A stretch of DNA of 64,000 nt, taken from the NCBI RefSeq assembly GCF_900182925.1, contig NZ_LT900024.1, forward strand, positions 1,240,001-1,304,000. Reading direction: 5' to 3'. Position 1 is the stretch's first letter. The number at the start of each line of letters is the position of its first letter. Source of the stretch: Psychrobacter sp. LV10R520-6. GTDB lineage: Bacteria > Pseudomonadota > Gammaproteobacteria > Pseudomonadales > Moraxellaceae. The position numbers and the translations under genes were made by a program. The notes below the pieces were generated by a model. That model was not told the DNA's origin and searched no databases. It was given only the letters and a program-made list of their open reading frames with translations. Below, in pieces: positions 45,721-54,870 of the stretch.

Positions 45721-46650
45721 TTAGTCAATAAAGCTTAACCAATCCATATATTTTTCATTACGGCCATGAATCACATCGAAATATAAGGTTTGTAATTTTT
45801 CAGTAATTTCACCGCGGCCGCCATTACCAATTTTACGGTCATCATATTCACGAATGGGCGTGACTTCAGCAGCCGTACCTGTCATAAATATTTCGTCGGC
45901 TAGATAAAACTCATCACGAGTAATACGACGTTCAGTGACTTTGATACCCAAATCAGCGGCAAACTGGATAATAGTTCGACGAGTAATACCGTCAAGGGCC
46001 CCGCCTGCTAAGTCTGGTGTATGCAGCTCGCCATTCTTAACTAAGAATAAGTTTTCACCTGAGCCTTGGCAGACATAACCTTGTGAATCCATCATGATCG
46101 CTTCGTCGTAGCCATTACGAGTCACTTCTCGATTGGCCATAATGGACACCGGATAGTTGCTTGAGGCTTTAGCCTTGCACATAGTGACGTTGGGCAAATG
46201 ATGGGTGTACGATGAAGTTTTTACTCGGATACCGTTTTGGATACCTTCCTCACCAAGATAAGCACCCCAATGCCAGGCAGCTACCATCGCATTGACACTA
46301 TTATCATGAGCGGATAGACCAAGCTTTTCTGCGCCGATCCATATCAGCGGACGAATATAAGCTTCAGATAAGTTATTCTGCTTAACGACGTCTTTGTGTG
46401 CCTGCTCAAGGGTGGCGGCATCAAAAGGCACCTCCATCTGAAAAATAAAAGCCGAACCCAGCAAACGTTCAACATGATCGGTCAGGCGAAAAATCGCGGT
46501 GCGCTTATCATCGGTTTGATAAGCACGTACGCCTTCAAATACCGCCATGCCATAATGTAAGCTGTGCGTCAGTACGTGAACTTTAGCATCTGGCTGATTA
46601 ATCATCGTGCCATTCATCCAAAGCTTGCCGTCTTGTGTTGCCATGTTCAT
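45721..46650 (-). CDS. ilvE: Branched-chain amino acid aminotransferase
   Basis: This PLP class IV transaminase gives the last step of Leu, Ile and Val synthesis. The 309-residue protein begins GKLWMNGTMINQPDAKVHVLTHSLHYGMAVFEG, has the catalytic Lys in TMCKAKASSNYPVS and the class IV segment DEAIMMDSQGYVCQGSGENLFLVKNG, then GGALDGITRRTII and FMTGTAAEVTPI. AAGGA lies eight bases before ATG 46650; a second in-frame ATG is two codons on. It is a single gene behind glnE on the same strand. Confidence 0.96.
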   Translation of the reverse strand: MNMATQDGKLWMNGTMINQPDAKVHVLTHSLHYGMAVFEGVRAYQTDDKRTAIFRLTDHVERLLGSAFIFQMEVPFDAATLEQAHKDVVKQNNLSEAYIRPLIWIGAEKLGLSAHDNSVNAMVAAWHWGAYLGEEGIQNGIRVKTSSYTHHLPNVTMCKAKASSNYPVSIMANREVTRNGYDEAIMMDSQGYVCQGSGENLFLVKNGELHTPDLAGGALDGITRRTIIQFAADLGIKVTERRITRDEFYLADEIFMTGTAAEVTPIREYDDRKIGNGGRGEITEKLQTLYFDVIHGRNEKYMDWLSFID

Positions 46651-46812
46651 TCGATATTCCTTATGCTAGCGCTGGCGCCTAACTTTTTTTGTTGAGTAAA
46701 TTCTGTCGTATTTTTTGACGTGCAAGTGATTATAGCACCAGCAGCCGTAGCAAACGAAATATTTTAGCTCGCTCATAGACAGCTTTTATTCACCGGGGCT
46801 TAATTATACAGC

Positions 46813-49668
46813 TTATTCTTCCTGTGCTGGCTCCACCCCCATAAGACGTTGCCATTGATCTTGTACTAGCGTCCGTGTTTCTTGCCATAAGGTTTCATCA
46901 ACCAGTAACGACTGCTCGGCCAATGCTAATTGATGAGTTGCCGCACGAATGCGAAGATAAGCATCGGTCAAGTCCTGACACACTTGCGCCTCCCAAATGC
47001 CTAACAGTGCCACTTCCTCAAAGATACGGACGTTATCACTCCATTTGGTCAAGCTCAGATAGTCATGTGAATAAGCCAGCACGGCAAACTGAGCCAGAAA
47101 TTCAATGTCAATAATACCACCCGCATCTTGTTTTAGATGAAACTTGCCAGCTTGTTGTTGCCACTGGCTGGTACCCAGATGTTTTTGCATCTTAATTCGC
47201 ATGCTGGTCACTTCTGTACGTACTTGCTTTAAGGTGCGCGGCAATGCCAAAACCGTTCGGCGAATATCACAAAAACGCACGGTCACACGCTTGTCGCCAC
47301 AGATTGCCCGCGCCCGTACTAACGCTTGATGCTCCCATGACCAAGCCTTATCAAGCTGATATGTCTCAAAGGCGTGGCAAGAAACCACCATCATACCCGC
47401 ATTACCCGAAGGCCGCAGACGCATGTCAACCTCATAAGCACGACCATCACGAGTTTGGGTATTTAGATAAGTCATGAGCTTCTGAGCGAGGCGCGCCGCA
47501 AACTTCATACCACTTACCGACTTCTCACCTGTGGTCATGCCCTGCTCTTTTATTTTATGCAAAAATACCAAATCTAAATCAGAAGAATATGACAATTCAA
47601 GCCCGCCAAGCTTGCCATAACCGATAATGGCAAAGCCGCAATCAGCCTCAGTCACCGGATCGCCATCTTGACCGATAGGATAGCCATAGCGATTAATTAA
47701 CTCTGCAAAAGCACGCTCAAGCGCCGCTTCTAACACCACAGCAGCGATATAAGTCAAGGAGTCTGATACCTTCATAATAGGTCGCTCAGCGAGCACATCA
47801 CTGGCCGCTACTGCCAATACTTGATTCTTTTTGAATAGACGCAGTACACTGAGCAGCTTTTCTTCGTCACTGGGTTCTACCCGTAGTAACTGTTGGCGTA
47901 AAATATCACGCAGCTCAGGCTTATCGGGTAGGTGACGATAGCGCTGCTGTAAAAAAGTATCGAGCAATACCGGATAACGAGCCAGCTCTTTGGCAATCCA
48001 AGGGCTGGCTGACAGCATCGGAATCAACTCGACCGTCGCGTTAGGGTTTTCTGCAATCATTACCAAATAGATAGAACGGCGACAAATGGCCTCAAGCAGT
48101 GCAATCAAGCGCGGCAGTGCCGTATTGGCTAATTGCTGGTGTTCTTGATGCGACAGCAGCGCATGTACAATCAAGGGGTAGGCTTCATCTAAACGAGTTC
48201 TGGCCTCATCACTAAGGTTGGCTACCATCTTAGACTGCCAAAACAGCTGTAACTGAGCGCGGTTATCTTTAGTCAATACGGTATCGAGCTGAGCGATTTT
48301 TTCATCAAGATCAACCGGCTCAAGGGCAGTATCTTCTTGTGCCGGAGTCTGACGTTCAGTCACCATCCGCTCAAACGGCATATTAACGTTGTCCCGATGT
48401 TGATTCAGCGTGATCAGCAGCGCCGTCCAATCCTCAAAACCAAGCGTAATGGCGAGGTTATGCTGCCACTGAGCATCATGCGGCAAACGCTGCGTCTGTT
48501 GATCGTTAATCGCTTGAATGCCATGCTCAAGCCGGCGTAAGAATCGATAGGCCGCCTGTAATTGCTCATAGGTTAGCTGCTCTAGGTAGCCCAATTTGCA
48601 TAAGGCTTGCAAAGCTTGTAGGCAAGACTTGACCTGTAACTGTGGGTGCCTGCCGCCATAAATTAACTGAAAAGCTTGTACGATAAATTCAATATCGCGG
48701 ATGCCACCTGCCCCAAGCTTGATATTGTCCAAATCCTCACGCTGCGCCACTTGATTTTGAATTAACGACTTCATCTCACGCAGCGCCGAAAACGCACTAT
48801 AGTCAACATAGTATCGAAAGACGAATGGCTTGATAAGGGCTTGCAGTTGGTCATAAAACGGCGGTGGAATTTGACCAACCACGCGCGCCTTTAGCCAAGC
48901 AAAACGCTCCCAGGGACGGCCATGATGGGTAAAGTATTTTTTTAGTGCTGATAGATGAATAGCTAGATCACTACCGTCACCCCATGGGCGCAAGCGCATA
49001 TCTACCCGAAATACGAAACCATCAGCCGTATTGTTATCAAGTAGCTTGATAATGCCTTGACCCAACCTAGTCATAAAACGCTTATTGTCTATACTTCGCG
49101 TACCCTGAGCCTTGTCACCATCAGTCGTACCTCGGCCCTGATGTACAAATATCAGATCAATATCACTGGACAGGTTCAGCTCATGAGCCCCTAGTTTACC
49201 CATCGCCATAATCGCCATATCATCAATTTGGCCGTTACCTTTAGCATTGGTAAACATGGGATGCCCATACTGCCTAGCTAAGTGTTGATAGGTGTACTCC
49301 TTAGCAAATAAGATACAGCCATCAGCGAATTCAGACAGCTCATCAGTCAGTTGCTCAAGCGTAATTAATGCCAACGCATCTTGCCAAATCCAGCGCATCA
49401 TTAGTAGCATACGCAGATGTCGTAGACCACTCATTACCTTGGACTCATCAGCCAGCTGGTAATTCTCATCTAGGGTATAATCTTGAATAAGATCATCAAT
49501 TTGCTGACGCGTTAAGGTGTCCTCTAATGGATAGCTACGTAAAAACGTCTGGCACGAGACCGTCCGGGTCTCCCAAATCTGATACGCAAACTCACTGGCA
49601 GTTTGCAGAACTTGTCGCTGTTCTGGTGTGGGTTGGTAACCGGTACCATTGGGCGTGACAGATAGCAT
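46813..49668 (-). CDS. glnE: Bifunctional glutamine synthetase adenylyltransferase/deadenylylase
   Basis: GlnE controls glutamine synthetase by adding AMP to, or removing it from, its subunits in reply to PII state and glutamine. The 951-residue enzyme has two nucleotidyltransferase domains: MGKLGAHELNLSSDIDLIF in the N-terminal deadenylylase half and GYGKLGGLELSYSSDLDLVF in the C-terminal adenylylase half, each with DxD-type metal residues. GGIRDIEFIVQAFQL and GGIIDIEFLAQFA follow each. I use ATG 49668 because AAGGAG precedes it by nine bases; that site lies inside the longer frame starting at 49692. Confidence 0.95.
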   Translation of the reverse strand: MLSVTPNGTGYQPTPEQRQVLQTASEFAYQIWETRTVSCQTFLRSYPLEDTLTRQQIDDLIQDYTLDENYQLADESKVMSGLRHLRMLLMMRWIWQDALALITLEQLTDELSEFADGCILFAKEYTYQHLARQYGHPMFTNAKGNGQIDDMAIMAMGKLGAHELNLSSDIDLIFVHQGRGTTDGDKAQGTRSIDNKRFMTRLGQGIIKLLDNNTADGFVFRVDMRLRPWGDGSDLAIHLSALKKYFTHHGRPWERFAWLKARVVGQIPPPFYDQLQALIKPFVFRYYVDYSAFSALREMKSLIQNQVAQREDLDNIKLGAGGIRDIEFIVQAFQLIYGGRHPQLQVKSCLQALQALCKLGYLEQLTYEQLQAAYRFLRRLEHGIQAINDQQTQRLPHDAQWQHNLAITLGFEDWTALLITLNQHRDNVNMPFERMVTERQTPAQEDTALEPVDLDEKIAQLDTVLTKDNRAQLQLFWQSKMVANLSDEARTRLDEAYPLIVHALLSHQEHQQLANTALPRLIALLEAICRRSIYLVMIAENPNATVELIPMLSASPWIAKELARYPVLLDTFLQQRYRHLPDKPELRDILRQQLLRVEPSDEEKLLSVLRLFKKNQVLAVAASDVLAERPIMKVSDSLTYIAAVVLEAALERAFAELINRYGYPIGQDGDPVTEADCGFAIIGYGKLGGLELSYSSDLDLVFLHKIKEQGMTTGEKSVSGMKFAARLAQKLMTYLNTQTRDGRAYEVDMRLRPSGNAGMMVVSCHAFETYQLDKAWSWEHQALVRARAICGDKRVTVRFCDIRRTVLALPRTLKQVRTEVTSMRIKMQKHLGTSQWQQQAGKFHLKQDAGGIIDIEFLAQFAVLAYSHDYLSLTKWSDNVRIFEEVALLGIWEAQVCQDLTDAYLRIRAATHQLALAEQSLLVDETLWQETRTLVQDQWQRLMGVEPAQEE

Positions 49669-49714
49669 ATCGATAACAACTCCTTGCAGCATAGAATACT
49701 AAGATTACGTGAGT

Positions 49715-49978
49715 CTAGGGAATAAGTTCAACGTTTTTTCTTACGAGATAGCCACTATAAATATCGAATATGGCCAGCATAAACCCAATCAATAACACTA
49801 ATTCCGTTCGGCTTGACTTTATGGTAGCATGAAAAACTTTAACGTGAACGATGGCAATAATAAGAAAAAATGGAACGCCGAAGCATACTTTGCGCAGTGA
49901 GGCGTTGATGATATTATTGTCAATAATAATACGGCAGGTAGGTTTTAATGTCTCAGACCATTTGAAAGCTTTAGACAA
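49715..49978 (-). CDS. Possible small membrane protein
   Basis: This 87-codon frame has two hydrophobic stretches (VCFGVPFFLIIAIVHV and LVLLIGFMLAIFDIYSG). The only start is TTG at 49978 and no ribosome site is seen, so it may not be a real gene. It precedes glnE on the same strand with a 46-base gap. Nothing is recognised. Confidence 0.3.
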   Translation of the reverse strand: MSKAFKWSETLKPTCRIIIDNNIINASLRKVCFGVPFFLIIAIVHVKVFHATIKSSRTELVLLIGFMLAIFDIYSGYLVRKNVELIP

Positions 49979-50136
49979 ATAACCAAAAAGAAGAGAGCCG
50001 ATTGATCAATGTTGGAGAAGTGGAAGAAAATCAAAAATAAAATATGAGTGATCTTTAAATTCTCATAACCAATAACTAATAGCCAATAACTATTGACCCT
50101 TATTAACAATCCTCGTTAACTCACGATACTACGCTT

Positions 50137-50616
50137 ATGAGCATGCTTATGACCACCGCCCCTACGCCACTCCTACTGATAACCGCCGACCCCAGCCATC
50201 CGCTTGCTTATTTAGCGCTGCGCTATGTTCGTGCCTTTCTTCAGCAAGCAGCATCTACTCATGAGAATAAGGTCAATGACCGTACTTATAAGTCTGAAAA
50301 CCCGGACGGCTCTGAAAACGATAAGCAGCCACTGCACGTCTTTTTTTACGCCGATGCCGCGCATACTGCGAATCGGTTACGCTGGCAGTCTGCTGATCAA
50401 ACCAACTTAACACAGGAATGGCAAAATCTCGCTGAGCAATATCAGCTATCGCTCCCCGTTTGCGTCAGTACCGCGCTCAGTCGTGGTATCAGTGATACGG
50501 ATAATAGCGCGCGCCATCAGCTCAATGGCGAAAATCTGGCGGCTGGGTTTCATTTGGTCGGTTTAAGTGAGCTTGCGATGATGATGCAAGGTAACTGCCG
50601 CCTGATACAGTTTTGA
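50137..50616 (+). CDS. tusD: Sulfurtransferase subunit TusD
   Basis: This DsrE-like subunit of the TusBCD relay takes sulfur from TusA and hands it to TusE for 2-thiouridine in tRNA. The 159-residue protein has the fold's start PLLLITADPSHPLAYLALRYVRAFLQ, FFYADAAHTANR and the active Cys in SLPVCVSTALSRGI (about residue 108). A hydrophilic loop of about 25 residues near position 45 makes it longer than E. coli TusD (128). It is the first of a four-gene operon D-C-B-E. Several in-frame ATGs (50137, 50143, 50149) leave the start slightly open. Confidence 0.88.
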   Translation: MSMLMTTAPTPLLLITADPSHPLAYLALRYVRAFLQQAASTHENKVNDRTYKSENPDGSENDKQPLHVFFYADAAHTANRLRWQSADQTNLTQEWQNLAEQYQLSLPVCVSTALSRGISDTDNSARHQLNGENLAAGFHLVGLSELAMMMQGNCRLIQF

Positions 50617-50639
50617 GACCGCTTAATTAAGGATAAACC

Positions 50640-50963
50640 ATGAAATTACTCATTCAACTGCGCACGCCTACTGAGATGGCAAGTTACGAAGGCTGTGCCC
50701 TTGCCTTGACACTGGCAACCTTTGGCCATGAGGTGCAACTGTATTTGGATGCGCCTGTCTTTGGATTATTAATGCAGCCTAAGTCCCGTTTGCACGGTAT
50801 GATTCAATCGCTTGAATTGTATGACATGCCAGCGGCTTGGCTACCTAGTGATGTGTTTAGCGGTTGGCTCACAGGTATGTTACCAAACGACTTGGCCACG
50901 CAATTGATGCTCATACCAGAGAGCATTAACTCACAGGACTTTGAACAGATTCTAAGTTTCTGA
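50640..50963 (+). CDS. tusC: TusC-like DsrE/F sulfur-relay subunit
   Basis: This 107-residue small subunit of the TusBCD complex begins MKLLIQLRTPTEMASYEGCALALTLATFGHEVQLYLD, a DsrE/DsrF fold with the nucleotide-like GHEV strand, and follows tusD by 23 bases with AAGGATAA before its ATG. TusC has a structural and not a catalytic role in E. coli. The sequence is divergent, so the name rests mainly on fold and operon position. Confidence 0.75.
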   Translation: MKLLIQLRTPTEMASYEGCALALTLATFGHEVQLYLDAPVFGLLMQPKSRLHGMIQSLELYDMPAAWLPSDVFSGWLTGMLPNDLATQLMLIPESINSQDFEQILSF

Positions 50964-51002
50964 TCATTGTGTATATCATAGCTACACTAATTGGACACCG
51001 TT

Positions 51003-51362
51003 ATGGCAACCTTATATCAATTACACAGCGCAATGGACACACTTAGTCGCAGCACTGAAGAGATGGCGCTAACATGGCGTGCTGGCGACAGTATCCTCTT
51101 GCTGGGCACAACGGTCGCTTTTATTGAATGGCTAAACGCTTATTTGGATGAGAATCAGATACAAGGTATCATGGGCATCTACGCGCTTGCCGATGATGTA
51201 GCCCAGCTATCGCCCAACACTACTGCTAAGCTAAACCTAAATGCCAAGTTAACCGCCTTGTTAACTGATAGTGAGTGGGTCGAGATGACCCAAAATACCA
51301 ATATTGATGGAACCGATGTTAATGAAGCCAAGTTCGACAAAGTGGTAACGATTGCCTTATGA
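51003..51362 (+). CDS. tusB: TusB-like sulfur-relay subunit
   Basis: The 119-residue protein begins MATLYQLHSAMDTLSR, with GDSILLLGTTVAFIEWLNAYL and IYALADDVAQ, the DsrH/TusB outline. It stands third in the operon, and the next gene's ATG overlaps its stop by four bases. I use ATG 51003; the frame is open to a TTG at 50991. As with TusC, operon position carries part of the assignment. Confidence 0.75.
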   Translation: MATLYQLHSAMDTLSRSTEEMALTWRAGDSILLLGTTVAFIEWLNAYLDENQIQGIMGIYALADDVAQLSPNTTAKLNLNAKLTALLTDSEWVEMTQNTNIDGTDVNEAKFDKVVTIAL

Positions 51363-51736
51363 CTGCTATTACTCCGACTTCTACTATTCCAGCTGCTATC
51401 ACTACAACGTCCATTGCGACTGCCAACATGGCATTGGACCAAGACGGTCATTTATGTGACCATACCATTTGGACGCCTGATATTGCCCAACAGCTTGCGG
51501 ATACACTAGACGTTATTTTGAGCGCTGAGCATCTACAGGTTCTGCAACAAGTACGCGCGTTTTTTAATAAATTCAATCACGCCCCTGCCACTCGCCCGCT
51601 GATTAAATGGCTACAACAATCCCTACCCGAGCACGACATCAGCAATCAAAAGCTACAGCAACTGTTTAATACCGGTTTGGTCGCCCGCCATGTTAATCGC
51701 CTCGCTGGACTGCCAAAACCGCCTAATTGTTTATAA
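51359..51736 (+). CDS. tusE: Sulfur relay protein TusE (DsrC family)
   Basis: TusE takes persulfide sulfur from TusD and presents it to MnmA for s2U34 in tRNA. The 125-residue product has DQDGHLCDHTIWTPDIAQQLA, VRAFFNKFNHAPATRPLIKWL and the C-terminal GLPKPPNCL, whose penultimate Cys is the sulfur-carrying residue. Only that Cys of the DsrC C-terminal arm is present, as in TusE and unlike dissimilatory DsrC. The first 20 residues are a Thr/Ile/Ala-rich extension; ATG 51425 before ALDQDGH is an alternative start. Confidence 0.92.
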   Translation: MTAITPTSTIPAAITTTSIATANMALDQDGHLCDHTIWTPDIAQQLADTLDVILSAEHLQVLQQVRAFFNKFNHAPATRPLIKWLQQSLPEHDISNQKLQQLFNTGLVARHVNRLAGLPKPPNCL

Positions 51737-51738
51737 AA

Positions 51739-51796
51739 GTCTACTTATAAGAATCTAGTTATAAAAAGGTTACTTAAAAAGCTACTTATAAAACAG
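51739..51796. repeat. Degenerate tandem repeat after tusE
   Basis: Four imperfect units of about 14 bases built on CTACTTATAAAA follow tusE directly (ctacttataaga, ctagttataaaaa, ttacttaaaaa, ctacttataaaac). No function is apparent. Confidence 0.55.
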
Positions 51797-52360
51797 CTAT
51801 TTTGGGTCATAAACCGTAAGGGTTTCATAACCAACACTACGACCTTCGTCACCACCAAAGTTTTGCTGCCGCCATACCTCATACAGACATATCGCCACGC
51901 TATTCGATAAGTTTAAGCTGCGCGAATCAGGCAGCATAGGCAATCTAAGCCAATGAGCTGCGCCAATATCCTCACGAATATCCTCTGCTAACCCTGCTGT
52001 TTCTGAACCAAATACCAATGCTACGTTAGGCGTGGTTTTTGGATTACCCAGTGCGTTGGTATCAGATTGATTGGTGAAATCATAATCATAAAACGGTTTG
52101 CTAAGCTTAGTGGTCATTGCGGTAATGATACGACAGTTCGCGGTCATTAGCGCCTGTTTGGCAGCTGTCCAATCGTCATGTACTTGTAGATGTGCGTATT
52201 CATGATAATCAAGGCCGGCGCGGCGCAGTTTCTTGTCATCAAGCTCAAACCCTAAAGGTTTTACCAAATGCAGTTGCGCACCACTGTTAGCACACAATCG
52301 AATAATGTTTCCAGTATTGCTGGGCATTTTTGGGGCTACCAGCACAATGTGAATGGTCAT
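51797..52360 (-). CDS. trmL: tRNA (cytidine(34)-2'-O)-methyltransferase
   Basis: This SPOUT methyltransferase 2'-O-methylates wobble C/U34 in tRNA-Leu isoacceptors using S-adenosylmethionine. The 187-residue protein starts IHIVLVAPKMPSNTGNIIRLCAN and carries the knot motifs ALVFGSETAGL and LRLPMLPDSRSLNLSNSVAICLYEVWRQ. The C-terminus is about 30 residues longer than in E. coli TrmL. It converges with the tus operon, a second tRNA-wobble-modification unit. Confidence 0.93.
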   Translation of the reverse strand: MTIHIVLVAPKMPSNTGNIIRLCANSGAQLHLVKPLGFELDDKKLRRAGLDYHEYAHLQVHDDWTAAKQALMTANCRIITAMTTKLSKPFYDYDFTNQSDTNALGNPKTTPNVALVFGSETAGLAEDIREDIGAAHWLRLPMLPDSRSLNLSNSVAICLYEVWRQQNFGGDEGRSVGYETLTVYDPK

Positions 52361-52744
52361 AATGGTTCCATAAATAGGTCAATAAATAACTTTATAATGA
52401 TTGGTTTGACTATAATTTGCTTACGGCTTAGCAGTTAATATATCTACATATAAGTATCACTGTTTAACAGTGAAGTAAGTCGTCTTATATTTTAGCGTAA
52501 TGAAAAGTTACAGTTTACTGTCAATAATTACATTTTGATACTGGGCAACCATTTTAACTTTTATTATTATGGCCCTGACAGATAACGAAGCAATACCACG
52601 ACATTAAGATGGCATATCTAACATGCCCTTATATAAATCAACAGTGTTGCTTTTTTATTCTACATATAATAGATGGCGTTACAGCAAACCGCTTAACGTG
52701 ATTTATTCCACTGGTATGAATGTACCTATTTTGAGGACAGTATT
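52361..52744. other. Region upstream of the entericidin-like genes
   Basis: 384 bases with no gene. The last 90 bases (from about 52655) are the 5' part of the first unit of a 237-base tandem duplication. Confidence 0.45.
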
Positions 52745-52885
52745 ATGAAAAAAGTAATTATCGCATCTATGACTGCAATGTTTGTACTAACTGGCTGTAA
52801 TACTTTTGCAGGTTTAGGCCAAGACGTAGAAAACACTGGCGAAACTATAAGTGACACTGCTGTAGATGTAAAACAAAAAATCTAA
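52745..52885 (+). CDS. Entericidin-like lipoprotein, first copy
   Basis: The 46-residue protein begins MKKVIIASMTAMFVLTGCNT, a signal peptide with lipobox LTGC. The mature part, CNTFAGLGQDVENTGETISD, follows the entericidin A/B pattern (GCNT..G.G.D....G..I). Entericidins are small envelope lipoproteins; in E. coli EcnB promotes and EcnA counteracts lysis in stationary phase. Which role fits here cannot be told. TTGAGGACAG precedes the ATG. The next copy lies in tandem 96 bases downstream. Confidence 0.88.
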   Translation: MKKVIIASMTAMFVLTGCNTFAGLGQDVENTGETISDTAVDVKQKI

Positions 52886-52981
52886 GCTTTCTTATTCTAC
52901 ATATAATAGATGGCGTTACAGCAAATCGCTTAACGTGATTTATTCCACTGGTATGAATATACCTATTTTGAGGACAGTATT

Positions 52982-53122
52982 ATGAAAAAAGTAATTATCG
53001 CATCTATGACTGCAATGTTTGTACTAACTGGTTGTAATACTTTTGCAGGTTTAGGCCAAGACGTGTCAAGTGCTGGCGATGCTGTAAGTAATACAGCGAC
53101 AGACGTAAAACAAAAAATCTAA
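52982..53122 (+). CDS. Entericidin-like lipoprotein, second copy
   Basis: The first 26 residues are the same as in the preceding copy, including the lipobox LTGC and CNTFAGLGQDV. The next part reads SSAGDAVSNTATDVKQKI in place of ENTGETISDTAVDVKQKI. The upstream region with its GAGGACAG ribosome site is also duplicated, so both genes probably have their own promoter. A terminator follows at 53151. The divergence in only one block could reflect selection for two roles or an older sequence exchange. Confidence 0.88.
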   Translation: MKKVIIASMTAMFVLTGCNTFAGLGQDVSSAGDAVSNTATDVKQKI

Positions 53123-53150
53123 GTTTTAAGTGCTTAGAGTTAATGTTTAC

Positions 53151-53182
53151 AAGGCTTACCCTTTACTTGGTAAGCCTTTTTT
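53151..53182 (+). terminator. Terminator after the entericidin-like pair
   Basis: AAGGCTTACC (53151-53160), an eight-base loop, GGTAAGCCTT (53169-53178) and a T-run. Confidence 0.92.
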
Positions 53183-53249
53183 CTTTCATCCTACTCTAAA
53201 CCTTGGGTAGTGGATCACTCATATCTCAAAAAATTTTTATCGGGTAAAT

Positions 53250-54563
53250 TTATAAGAACTCTCGCAATACCTGATTGAGATAACGCCGTCCCAATGCAGT
53301 AGGCCGTAGCATATTTTTACTGTCCATTAACAAGCCTTGGCCAACCAGTTTAGCCACTTGTTCAGCAATGTCACTATAGTGCAAATTCGTTCGCGCTTCA
53401 AACAGCGCCCAAGTGACACCCTCATGCAGACGTAGTGCATTGAGCATGAATTCGCTGACCAACTCATCATTAGGGATTGCTTGCCAGCCAACCATTTTTG
53501 GGGCATCCTGACAGGAAACATAGTCTTTGGGCATACGTGATTTACTAAAGCGATAAATTCCTACTGTTGTTAAAAGCTCATTATCCAGTGAGCTACTTGA
53601 TCTCTGTTCCCCAATACTGACCTTACCATGAGCGCCAGCACCAATCGCCAGATAGTCACCAAATTGCCAATAATTAACATTATGACGACACGGAATATCT
53701 GATGCACCAGCCCATGCCGACACCTCATAATTATCATAACCTAAGCTCTGTAATAAAGCCTGCCCTGCCTGCTCAATATCGGCCAAACTGTCTTCGTCCG
53801 GTAAGATTGGCTGATTGCGATAAAATACCGTATTAGGCTCAATGGTCAGCTGATACCAAGATATATGGGTCGCTCCGGCATCATGCGCGATTTGAATATC
53901 ATATAATGCCTCGATCATGGTCTGCTGCGGCAAACCGTGCATCAAATCAACATTTACCCGATCAAAACCAGCAGCGCGAGCTGAGTTGATCGCTGATAAG
54001 GCTTGTTTTGGGTCATGGATACGACCAAGCGTCTTAAGCTTATCGGCATCAAAGCTTTGCACACCAATAGATAAGCGGTTGATACCCACGTCTAAATATT
54101 CAGCAAATGGCGCATGCTCTAGCGTACCAGGGTTGGCTTCCATAGTGACTTCAATATCGTCAGCAAAATCAAAACACGCACGCAATCCAACAAATAAGCG
54201 CCGATACTGAGCAATGGGCAATAGCGATGGCGTACCGCCACCGATAAATATCGAGCTGATCTCTCGCCCTTGAGTCAAGGGCTGCTGCATACGCGCGTCT
54301 AATAACAGCGCGTCCACGTACTCGTCATACATTGATAGTGATATATCAACCCCTAACTCATGCGAGTTAAAATCGCAGTAAGGACATTTTTTTACGCACC
54401 ACGGAATATGTATGTATAGCGCAAGCGGAATGCTCACCGCATCTATATTAGAGCTATTGATGGCATCATTAGAGCTGTTAATGACATTATTAGAGCTGTT
54501 AATGATATTACGGGTATCGTAATCACTGATATTCATAGAATTATCAGACTCAGGTATCGGCAT
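53250..54563 (-). CDS. hemW: Radical SAM protein HemW
   Basis: HemW is a heme chaperone-like radical SAM protein, once annotated as coproporphyrinogen III oxidase. The 437-residue product has YIHIPWCVKKCPYCDFNSH with the CxxxCxxC cluster motif, SIFIGGGTPSLL, MEANPGTLE, GVNRLSIGVQSFD and the C-terminal HemN-like domain. Before it lies an extension of about 45 residues encoded partly by three 21-base repeats, reading INSSNNV, INSSNDA, INSSNID. A shorter version starting within the extension is possible, but no ATG lies between residue 10 and the conserved part. Confidence 0.9.
   Translation of the reverse strand: MPIPESDNSMNISDYDTRNIINSSNNVINSSNDAINSSNIDAVSIPLALYIHIPWCVKKCPYCDFNSHELGVDISLSMYDEYVDALLLDARMQQPLTQGREISSIFIGGGTPSLLPIAQYRRLFVGLRACFDFADDIEVTMEANPGTLEHAPFAEYLDVGINRLSIGVQSFDADKLKTLGRIHDPKQALSAINSARAAGFDRVNVDLMHGLPQQTMIEALYDIQIAHDAGATHISWYQLTIEPNTVFYRNQPILPDEDSLADIEQAGQALLQSLGYDNYEVSAWAGASDIPCRHNVNYWQFGDYLAIGAGAHGKVSIGEQRSSSSLDNELLTTVGIYRFSKSRMPKDYVSCQDAPKMVGWQAIPNDELVSEFMLNALRLHEGVTWALFEARTNLHYSDIAEQVAKLVGQGLLMDSKNMLRPTALGRRYLNQVLREFL
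54447..54509 (-). repeat. 21-base triplicate inside hemW
   Basis: Three head-to-tail 21-base units (54447-54467, 54468-54488, 54489-54509) encode an Asn/Ser-rich repeat in the N-terminal extension of HemW. Since 21 is a multiple of three, copy changes keep the frame. Confidence 0.88.
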
Positions 54564-54870
54564 AACGTAAACTTATCGGTAAAAGACGGCGGCAAACCGC
54601 AAAATTATTGCTAGGATAACGGCTACGCGCCATAAAGAAAAGCACTGATATCGCTAACTTCATCAAAAATTATTCCTCTTAAACCCATTCCTATTGATAA
54701 CAAAACCAATAACAAACGCTCATGTTAACTGCGGGGCTATACAGGCAAAACAACCATCAAGTATTATTGTTAGACTTATTTCAAAAAATCCGCCTTTTTT
54801 AGCAGTAGTTTTCTGAGTTTGCATAATAATCGACAATAAGCAGCTCACAACAAATGATAGGATAAAGCAC
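54564..54870. other. Divergent spacer hemW/EVE gene
   Basis: 307 bases; no gene, repeat or convincing promoter is visible apart from AGGATAAAG, the ribosome site of the EVE gene. Confidence 0.4.

Larger units (their letters stand above)
52655..53128 (+). repeat. 237-base tandem duplication
   Basis: Unit 1 (52655-52891) and unit 2 (52892-53128) have the same promoter-side sequence, ribosome site and small gene. They differ at a few bases upstream and mainly in the last third of the coding part. The period of 237 is fixed by the two start codons at 52745 and 52982. Confidence 0.92.
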
